Shown here one piece after another: positions 13,501 to 22,220 of a stretch of 64,000 nt of DNA. Both the position numbers and the translations under genes were made by a program. Below the pieces are notes generated by a model. That model made no database searches and was not told where the DNA came from. It saw nothing but the letters and a program-made list of their open reading frames with translations. The stretch is from NCBI GenBank assembly GCA_036971615.1, contig JAYKKR010000020.1:124001-188000 (forward strand), read 5' to 3'. Source of the stretch: Amyloporia xantha. Lineage: Eukaryota; Basidiomycota; Agaricomycetes; Polyporales; Adustoporiaceae. Every line of letters begins with the position of its first letter. Position 1 is the stretch's first letter.

Positions 13501-14904
13501 GATACAATTGATCAATCGAGTTGAGGGATCAATAAATAGCCAAAACAGTCTGTGGGAGCAAAAGGGGGCGATGCAGTGTCGTGTCGGTGAAGGATAAAGG
13601 CGCGATGCTGGTTTGTCTCCCCTAGGCAGACCAAAAATAGTGCCCTTTGAGAGTGAGGGAGGGACGGTCGCTATAAGGGATGCTGGTTGAGGGCAGAGAG
13701 AAAATATGACGGGATGTCATACGGGTAACGTTGAGATACCTTGCCACGCCCACAAGGAGAAGTGGACCCCGAAAATCCTCTGGCGGTTACGAGAGGCGAG
13801 ATGATCACCAGCGACCGTCTCTCTTCAATTCAGTCGCTACACCTGTCTGTATCAGAACCTTCAGCGCTCCCCTGAGGCCGTGGGTGCCATCCTATTCCTG
13901 ACACAAGCAAATTGGCTCGGGTGGCCCAAGTCTGAAACTTAGATGTCTACTTCTTCGTGCACGAAGTTGTTGCGCATCTTCACAACTCGACAGCACGGGA
14001 CCAGCAGCTACATAGCTCTACATGCACCATCCTATTAACAGGCCTGTCACTGCGGCGTGCAATGCACAATCTGCGTGCTTTGACGATGTAGAACAGGAGC
14101 CTAAGTTTCTACTAGGTTAGACACCTCCTATAGAAGAGAACACCCTTCCCCAAAACCTCGCTACAGCTACGCAATGCGATGTATACGACGATAGTCCCTC
14201 TGCTGAAGCACAGACCGGGTCTATTGTCGGCGGTCGCACAGAGATACAGAGTCGGTTACTTGAGACCATGTCCACCGGACCGCAGATAGTAGTGTTCGCC
14301 TTTTGCCCTGTCTCTAGTCAGCCCGATAGCATGATAGACAGCGATGGATATCGTGACTTATGCAGCTTAGCTCCGAACACAATTCTCGTCGTGTCATCCG
14401 ATGACCGAACAGAAAACACCATGGGACCTAGTGAACATGAAGAAACATCGAGGTCTGGTGGCAGTACCCTCAGGCACTCGGGCCTCAGGGTCCAGGGCTA
14501 AGAAATGAGTAGCTGAGAGGACCTGCATGTAATGTATATTTTCAGGATGCCCACCTGTCGTTCGCCAACTCTATATCATTGCTAGGCGTTCAATGGTGCC
14601 CGACGGTTGGATCCGCTCCTGCCCGAGTGACACTTCATGTAGCCAAATTTGCAGATCTGCTTGTGAATGTGGCGACTCAATGCCTCGGAAGGAATTGCAC
14701 AAGCAAAGGCCACCCGACAGGGGTGAAAGGAGGTCGTAGATCAGCCTTTGGCACCAAGGTGTCATGGGTTGAAGTTCGACAATGAGTGCACTTCTTGAGG
14801 CTTTGGGTCAATACTAGTCAATCGGTGGACACGTCCACATCCACATCTTGAATGGCGTCGGCACTTTTCGCCGTGTACGGTACGTGTGTATTCGAAATCT
14901 TGTA
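13501..14904. other. Upstream region of the zinc-cluster gene
   Basis: Contains the presumed promoter of the gene starting at 13500 and about 1 kb without a recognised feature. Confidence 0.4.
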
Positions 14905-15211
14905 TGTCGGACTCACTGCTGACTGTTTCTTGCTATGAAACGGAAGCCAGACCCTCCAAATTGAACCCTAGCCTGAGGTGATACGTTGTCTGCGCCCGTG
15001 AATGGAGCGCTTCGCATGACAAGTCGGGCACGCTGGTTCGGATGAGATCAACCGAGAGCAACGGACGGCGACTGCAGGTTCAGGGAGTTAGCATTGCGGT
15101 GGCACGCCCCGTGGTAAGCTCGCATTTTGTTTACATACCCGAAGACTCGTGGCTAACCGCGTTGAACAGATATATTTTTGCTAGTTTGTTCGTGTTCTAC
15201 TCATGAGACTG
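14905..15211 (+). repeat. Dispersed repeat, copy 2
   Basis: Partner of the inverted copy at 5618-5955. The best-conserved part is 15112-15190 (TGGTAAGCTCG, GAAGACTCGTGGCT, ACAGATATATTTTTGCTA). Homology may continue weakly to about 14800 and past 15211. Confidence 0.65.
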
Positions 15212-18200
15212 TTGTCATAACGACCATTCTGTGTTCATTCAAACCACGCCCTCACTGACTTCGTGATGGGTGCTCTGGGCATTGGGAGCAATGTTGCTAC
15301 ACCTCTCCTCGCGTCCGGTGCCCGCACCGACGTTGTTTGAGCTCCACCGAACTGGCAGCATCGGGACTTGCGCGGGGAAGCATCTGGGGGCCGATAGTGA
15401 AACACATGATGAGCGATAACGCCCCTCCGATCGGTCGTATAGCCGTCGGTCATCATGTACGTACCTCCGCTGCAGTCTCTCGTTCTACTCTGATGTCTCG
15501 CTAGCTCCGTCGTCGCGGCCAAGCTTCCGTAAACGCGCTCGGATGCTTTGTGTTCGTGCACACGCGTATGGCCTTGCCGATGGGAGACGGGCTAAGGAGT
15601 TCCGAGTCTGTGCTGCCGACGTCTGAGCTATAGGCGGACGCCCGGTGGTATCTACTGGAGAATATATTGTGAGTGTCTGCCCCGTGGTGATCCTCAGCCG
15701 GCCTAGAAACAAGGATGCTCGCTGAACGATATCCCCAGGATGCTCGTATGAACAGGTCCGGTGGCCCATACGAAGACCATTCAGCATCCATCGGTGAATC
15801 CTCTAAACTGGTGTGCTCTGTTGGAGAATTCAGCGGATACGTACAGGCATTGTCTATACCGCAGAAGACCGTCGCCCTGCAGAGGTTATGACAATTTTTG
15901 CCAGGAATGACGGGGACTTGCACGGCCATGACAGAGAGTATGGACGCGCGGGGCTCCGCTTGGCTGCCGTGGTCGTGTTTCATGCATGACGAGACGGGCC
16001 GGACCCAAGGGTATAAAAGCTGGGGATTTGGACGGAGTTGGGCGTCATTCGGCCCCCTCCTGTCCTCTCCTCTCTCTTGCTTATTCCCGCCCAATTCACT
16101 GCTACGGCGCTCACCCACCGTCCGCTTGGTATCGCTCGGTTGTCATCTCTTAGGGTTTGTATTTGTGAGTGCTCGGCTTGTAATCGAGATATATTTGTGT
16201 AACAGCTGATGAATGTATGTAGCTCTGTATTGAAACTCACCAGGATGGCTTTCGACGGACAGCGCACTTCCAGATACGAGCAGTGCGCACGTCCGCGGAC
16301 GGCCGATCTTCCTGTCGTCGTTCGGTGAGTCAGCTGTCTTGGTCCTTTGTTGCTCTATGCTGGAGCTCGCGATGATCAGTAACATGAACAGCATGAACGG
16401 ACGCACCTAGCTCGGTGTTGACGACGAGCGAACAGCGGGGGACGATGCCCGGACGTCGCTCAGTGAGTCCGCGGTCTCGCTGCACCGCTCTAGCTGATAA
16501 CGAACAATCCCATCAGCGCGTCAATCGAGGAGCCGCGTGAGCAGCGACGGCGTACCTATCACGGGAAAGTCCCGCCTCTGCGATCACTGCATTCTCGATC
16601 CACACCACTTACAGCACGCTGATGTGCCCCCCCCAGCCATTTTCGTCAGCCCGCAAAACTGACGAACGATGAGGGAACGCTTGCCCGTCGGTCCGCTGGG
16701 GACGTCGTCCGGTGAGCCTCCCCTCTCGCTTGCTGTCCCGCAGACCGGATCGCTGAATTGACGCTCTTCGTCGTACCGCTGGATGGATGCCGATGGACGG
16801 CGGACTGCCAGCAAGTCGTGATCTGTGTCTGTCCGTCTTCGCGCCATCCGATCCGATTGAAGGGCTGAGAGCACGCTGGACGTGAGCACGCGCGGACGTC
16901 ACAGTCCGTGAGCAAGATTGCACCATGGACAACGGACAACAGACTGTAGATCGTTCATCCGCCTCGGGGCTGTGCGCTGTAGTGGAGCTAGAGACACGAA
17001 ATCGGACCTTTATGTAATGATTAGCATACCCGGTCTTAGGCCTCCGGTAGTCGAACTTGTGGGGCCAGGGAGGAGGACACGGGAGGGGAGAATAGGCTTG
17101 GGCGGCGCAGTCAGTGGGAGGCATACACGCGCGGTCCTCTCAAAAGGGCTATACGCACCTTGGGACAAACAAGTGTCCGCCTGCGTGATCATCGCGCTGG
17201 GATTGGGGCGTTGAGGTTGCTACCACGGTTACTGCAGCCGGTAGAGTACAGTGCTCTCGTCTTGACAGTCCTTAGTGTAACATGTGCACACTGTAGGCTC
17301 TGAGCGCGATGACACAGAGCGGGTAGGGCTGATGAATTGTCGAAGTAGCCCGGACCGTCCTAGCTACCGCGGTAGACCGGGGACGGGGGACATCACAGAG
17401 ACGTCACTCCCGTGCAAAAGCCGGTCCGCCGGCTGGCGCTTGTGGATGCATTTGAGCGTGTGGGTTGCTCGGCGTGTCTTGCCTGCTGGAGGGGGATGGT
17501 CATGCACGGGTTCAGCGACGAACAGCCTTGAACGAACGCTGCTGCGCTCGCACGGGGGCGCGAGAGGGCGACAAGAGAACATATGTCGACCGCGCTCAGA
17601 TCTCCTGGCCATCTGCACGAACGCTGCGAATGCGCGTGCGTGTCAATCCGCTAGGGTCAGTCGTGGAATCGCGGATGTGCTGCTGAGCACACCGCACCTC
17701 TTGGTGATAGTGCTCCCGTGCAAAGGAGTGGAGCACGAGGATCGAAGGGGCGGATGGAGTTCGCTGGGGGCGTGCCGTGTACTTTATTGGACCGGGGAGG
17801 ACGTTACTGGCTACATTGTTATGTTCGTTAGAATACAGCGCCGACGAATATATCTGATTTGCGTACCTTTTCTGTATTCCCCGCGGACGAGGGACTGGGC
17901 AACTGCGAAACGATCACCTGTAGCCGTCAGCGCTCAGGACGTAGCGTAGATCGATATTCGCGGTAGCGAAAGAACACAGAGATCTGCATAGTATACCCCT
18001 GCCCCTGCCCTCTAGGCGCGTCTACATGTGTATACGCGAACGAACGAAACATGCGCAATGTTCTCCTGGCCTTCAGCGCGCCGAAGGGCGTATGTTCGAT
18101 GCTGAACGTCCGTCAACGAACCGTGCGGTGTTCGAGGGGCGGCCGCGAGAGGGCGAGAGGAATAAAAGTACCTACGGCGCTGTGCTGCGCTCTTCACCGC

Positions 18201-18800
18201 CTTCACGAGCGCGCCGAATATCTCGTCGAGCGCGGGAGGGTGTCGGATGTAAGCTATAGTACAGCTTGCGCAATAAGCTGATTTGCGCGTACCTTGCATG
18301 TACTCTCTGCGGACGCTCGTTCGGCGCTCAGGCGTGCGCTGCTTCGGCCATCTCGCGTTTCGTGGGGGAAGAGGCAGGAAAGGCGGGAAAGGCGAGGCAA
18401 GCGTGCTGAGACGTTTTGGCAGGGCAGACTCGAGGACGGCCAAACGCGCCTGCGTTCACAGTGCACATATCCTGGAGACGGATGTCGTCGGTCCATTACA
18501 CCTCATTGCACACAGCGCAGTGAAAGCCTAGACGAGTCGTGATATGTCTTTCAAGACCGCCCGGGAAATTGTTTACATGTTGTAGCCATAGTGTATTATT
18601 ACGTAACCTTCGGTCTGCGAAAACGAGGCAGTGATTATTTCCTTTGCGGTAACAGTTTGAATGTAGAGCACTCCGACGGTTCGTTCATTACAGTCGACGT
18701 CGCCGACGACGACAAAGACCGCGAGCAAGAAAGTTGAGAGCTTGTTCAAGTTTGTGCCAAATAGGTGATAGGATGATCAACGCGGCCTCACGACCCAACT
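15212..18800. other. Gene-poor stretch, nothing recognised
   Basis: GC-rich sequence with many GGACG/CGTCC motifs and several overlapping open frames (15501-16118 -, 16609-17124 -, 17284-17949 +) that show no motif and lie opposite or across one another. A GATTTGCG-(C/T)GTACCTT-type motif occurs near 17858 and 18280, hinting at further old repeat copies. Confidence 0.35.
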
Positions 18801-18829
18801 CCCAAACTCCACTATAACCATTGACACAT

Positions 18830-20120
18830 CCCCACCAGTCCATCATCCAGCTACCCATGCTAGGCCCACTGGGCCCTCCGCCCGCCAACAAACCGCTCCA
18901 GAACAACCAGCAATAGCAACAGCAGCCCCAGCCACCTCCACAGCAGCAGGGGCCCCAGCCGTCGGAAATCCCCATTCCTCCCCGGAGTGGCCAGGACTTT
19001 ACGCTCTCGAACGTCCTGCACTTCCTCCAGACGGAATGGCGGAGGTACGAACGCAACCGCAACGAGTGGGAGATCGAGCGTGTGGGAATGCGGGTGAGAG
19101 CTGCTCCTCTGGGCCGTCTGTGCGCGTGTGCGCGTGTGCCCATTGGCAGGCATGCATAGCGCTGCTCGAGCGCTACCGATGCTCGTTCGAGAACGTCAAG
19201 CTCGACCTTATGCGGCAGATCAAGGTGCTCGAGTATGCGTGGCGCGTTGAGCGTTGCGTGGTTCGGTGCTCTGAGTCCGGGCAGCGCGGTTGACGTGTCC
19301 CACTGCAAGTCGAAACAGCTCGCTCAGCCGGCGTCGCAGGCGGTGCCGCCCGCAAACCTCGCCACGCTGCAGGCGCAGATGGGGCAGACAGTGCAAAAGC
19401 ACAACGAGAGCAGCGGGAGCTCGCCTCGCAGCGAGGGTGCGTGTCAGTGCAGCTTACATGTCCCCTACTACAAAGTACTATGGTACAGACTCGCCTTTAC
19501 CTGCCGACCGCATGTCCACGGGCTCGGTCAATGGAGCTGCGACATGCCAGCCTACGAGCGGGACGCAGACGTGGATCGGCAGTACGTCGTGGTCCATCGC
19601 GAATGGAATGGGGGGCGGAGGACGATGGGAACAATGGGCACAATGAGCAAGGGGCACAATGAGCAGGCCGCCGCCTGGGCGTGACCCGAGAAGCCGAGCA
19701 CGGAGTCGGGATTACCTGAAACAGTGTGTCTTTGTATTGTCGCTACACGATTTACAAACTCATGCGCCCTCCGCAGATGTCTCCAAGAGGTGTCGTACCT
19801 CACGTCCCCACAAGCCGTGAACCTGATTCCGAATTGTCCGCTGATCAACAACACGACGCTGCCGCTGCAGCTGCCCAACGTACCCTTTGACGCGTACAAC
19901 GGGCGCCCGCGAAAGCTGATGCCGGAGGTGGGCAAGGAGTACTCGCACGAGGCAGCAGAACAGGCACGACTGGAGGCGTCAGGCCAGGTGACGAGCGGAG
20001 CAGTATCATGGGAGCGGCGGATGCGGGACGAGGAAGACGAAGCGAAAGGCGAAGACGGGGAAGTGGAGGACGAAGATGCGGGAGTCATCGGCGAGGGAGA
20101 CGCATCAAAAGTATGGAAGG
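18830..20120 (+). pseudogene. Striatin N-terminal relic, WD40 part absent
   Basis: Decayed 5' part of a striatin (STRIPAK regulatory subunit; Far8/PRO11 type in fungi). The caveolin-binding and coiled-coil region is readable as FTLSNVLHFLQTEWRRYER then NRNEWEIERVGMR. After an intron come LLERYRCSFENVKLDLM and RQIKVLEYAWRVER, then SKQLAQPASQAVPPANLATL with ESSGSSPRSE, and after another intron CLQEVSYLTSPQAVN and FDAYNGRPRKLMPEVGKEY. An in-frame TAG (18914-18916) interrupts a Gln/Pro-rich stretch ahead of the coiled coil, and the splice donor after WRVER looks lost. Nothing resembling the C-terminal WD40 repeats follows; sequence similarity stops near 20120. A working striatin should be encoded elsewhere. 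Confidence 0.7.
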
Positions 20121-21194
20121 GGCGGGGCAGGGCGAGGGCGGGGCGGGCGGTGCTTACGTGCATGGGCTGCGATTGGTGTGCACAGGGGTTAGGGGCAGAA
20201 AGCCGTAAGTCTTTTTCCACTTTTCGCAGGGTGCAGGTGCAGCATTTCCCCTCCCCGCGGGGACACTCTCGGGGGGTTGTGCGCAGTGTCACAGCTCTTG
20301 ATGGAGTCCTACTTCTCAAAGTGTGGGTGCAGCACTTCCCCTCCCTGGGGGGACACTCTCGCGATGTTACGACTCTCAACGGGGTCCTACTACTCACGGC
20401 ATGTCTTGCTGTAAGTCCTCCCGTCGAGATTTGTGACGCCGTGTGCGTGGTCATCCCTGTCGATGCCGCTTTTCGTTCGATATGTGGCCGGCCAGAAGTC
20501 TCTTCATCCGGTACGCTCTGGAGTGTTCATCGGCAACTAAATATATTGAATCTTCCCCTTCGAATCTACTTGCATACTACATCTGACCTGTACCCGATAG
20601 AAGCCCGTGCTCTCAACTCCGCCTCTCGCCGTCCCATCGGTCACGCAGCAGTCAGTACCGTCCAGATTGTCAATGCACCCCGCAGCGCACACACCCCACC
20701 TATCGCGAAGCGGGCAGACGACGCAGCACCATCCGGCACTCGACGACTCGGCCATCACAGCACATGCAGCGCAGCGGCCCCCTATCGCATTCTATCCCCG
20801 CTCTGTCTGTCCGCCTCTGCACTCACAATGGATGAAGGAGCATCCCCATGCAGCAGTCTCATCCACGCACAGTGACCGCGTGTCTGCGCTCTACTCGAAC
20901 TCGAGTGTCCCAGGTGCTCACTGACATGTAGCCCTACAGACCATCCTTGAGCTCTGCTAACCCGCCGTGTACGACGCTGCCAGCCGGATGTTATGCGCCT
21001 GACGTCCGTCACCTCTCGCGTTTATACTACGAAGGCTACGTTCCTGATGGCGAACTCGAGTTGCTGCACCGCACGGCATCCCGTTCTGTACGCTAGCAGA
21101 GAGCAGTCGGGTCGTCGAGACTAACAGTTACATACTCGAGCCACCATGTACAATGCAGGCTGCGCGTTGTCTTTCGGCTACACTCAGATCATGC
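20121..21194. other. Sequence downstream of the striatin relic
   Basis: No striatin WD40 repeats here. A motif of about 30 bases containing TGCAGCA(T/C)TTCCCCTCCC and GGGGACACTCTCG occurs twice, at about 20240 and 20328. The open frame at 20607-20924 is Ser/Pro/His-rich with no recognised motif. Confidence 0.4.
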
Positions 21195-21347
21195 GTGTGA
21201 CTCAGTTAACTAGGTGTGACTCAGTTAACTAGGTGTGACTCAGTTAACTAGGTGTGACTCAGTTTATGTGACTCAGTTAACTAGGTGTGACCCAGTTAAC
21301 TAGGTGTGACTAGTTAACTAGGTGAGTTAACTGCCTCAGTTAACTGG
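21195..21347. repeat. Short tandem repeat with TGACTCA and GTTAACTAG
   Basis: About eight degenerate units of 18-20 bp built on GTGACTCAGTTAACTAGGT. Five units keep a perfect TGACTCA (the palindromic Gcn4/AP-1 type bZIP site); later units decay to TGACCCA or lose it. It lies about 290 bp left of the retroelement. Confidence 0.9.
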
Positions 21348-21354
21348 CATTATC

Positions 21355-21637
21355 CTAATTTCCTAATAAAGTAAGTATTCTATTCATTAATGCTAGTAAT
21401 GCCTTAATAGGCAACTGTATCATGTGACTGTATTGATCTGCTCCCTTCCATCCTTTTGGCAACCATGGCTCAATTCCACTTACCACCTTCCAGTTTTTTG
21501 TGTTGCGAGTCTTTATATGCCTCAATCGGGCCCAGCCCCTGCAGGAATCATCCACAAACACCCAGAATTGACCGAGTCGCGGGTGATTTTCTGTCGCCCT
21601 ATAGTAAATGCCCCCTCTACCCAGCCAGAATAACACT
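21355..21637 (-). other. Unidentified open frame next to the retroelement
   Basis: An open frame of about 90 codons, rich in Trp, Arg and Lys, ends exactly at the left limit of PLE-1 and starts on a non-ATG codon. It could be the cut-off piece of a gene or element interrupted at 21638. No family recognised. It does not obviously continue the gene truncated at 32269. Confidence 0.25.
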
Positions 21638-22014
21638 AGGTGCGTAGTCCTTAATGCAATTAGCGCCGGGGTACCGTGACACAGTCACGTGACATGGGGC
21701 GTCTAATATACGCGCTCGATGATGTCATGTTCTAGGCCCGCCTGGGCCATGACGTCAGGGGTGGCACATGTGATTGCATGAATCACATGCACCGGCTCGG
21801 GTACTTCGGTGACTTCTCGGAACGGCGGAACGCCGACGGAATGACGTCACTCCTATTTATAGGGGACAGGTCTAGACAATGACATCATAGTCCGAGTCCA
21901 CCCGATAGCGGGATAATGCTATTGGCTCGGTCTCGTCGGCAACTATTAATAAGTTATTATGCCGTCGTACCACTTTTCAAAGTCGTACGATGCGAGGTAA
22001 TTCTCGCTTGACTA

Positions 22015-22086
22015 AGCAAGGGCCTGATGAGTCTATAAAAGACGAAATGGGTCGGTGTTGGATCCCCAGCACCTCATTGCCCAGCT
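22015..22086 (+). ncRNA. Hammerhead ribozyme, PLE-1 left copy
   Basis: Type I hammerhead. Core CTGATGA (22024-22030), stem II GTC/GAC around a TATAAAA loop, GAAA (22044-22047). Stem III is ATGGG with CTCAT, capped by a hairpin GGTGTTGG-ATCC-CCAGCACC; then AT-T with predicted cleavage after 22078. Stem I is GCCC (22079-22082) with GGGC, plus GCT with AGC beyond a small internal loop. All invariant core bases are present. Pairing was deduced by hand. Confidence 0.88.
22034..22040 (+). promoter_or_regulatory. TATA-like box in the stem II loop of the ribozyme
   Basis: TATAAAA is the best TATA box in the pseudo-LTR, 180 bp ahead of the ATG. A start site about 30 bp downstream would fall in the stem III hairpin of the same ribozyme. 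Inference only; no transcript data. Confidence 0.4.
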
Positions 22087-22220
22087 CTGTCCCCCGCTCC
22101 TCAGCAACTTCCTTCGATAAGGTCGCCTTCGGCTCCCATATCTCAGTCGTCGCTTCGTCGCTCCACCACCTAACCTTACCTCAAACGACGCACCCCATTG
22201 AGTTCTTCATTTTCTTTACA

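Larger units (their letters stand above)
21638..22176 (+). repeat. PLE-1 left pseudo-LTR (539 bp direct repeat)
   Basis: Matches 26414-26952 at a constant offset of 4776 bp with no difference seen. Contains two perfect CRE-type palindromes TGACGTCA (21750-21757, 21842-21849), a CATGTGATT...AATCACATG inverted repeat (about 21767), a TATAAAA at 22034-22040 and the hammerhead ribozyme. Begins abruptly after TAACACT. Confidence 0.93.

Noticed and set aside
15501..16118. 205-codon open frame on - as a gene
   Set aside because: No motif, no ATG context, no splice partners, and opposed by open frames on +.
17284..17949. 221-codon open frame on + as a gene
   Set aside because: GC-rich chance frame with no motif, rich in Arg, Ser and Cys, and overlapping frames on both strands.
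21990..22220. Upstream in-frame extension of the PLE-1 protein by 77 codons
   Set aside because: It translates the ribozyme and leader, has no counterpart in PLE-2, and the same sequence recurs in the right pseudo-LTR without a protein following.
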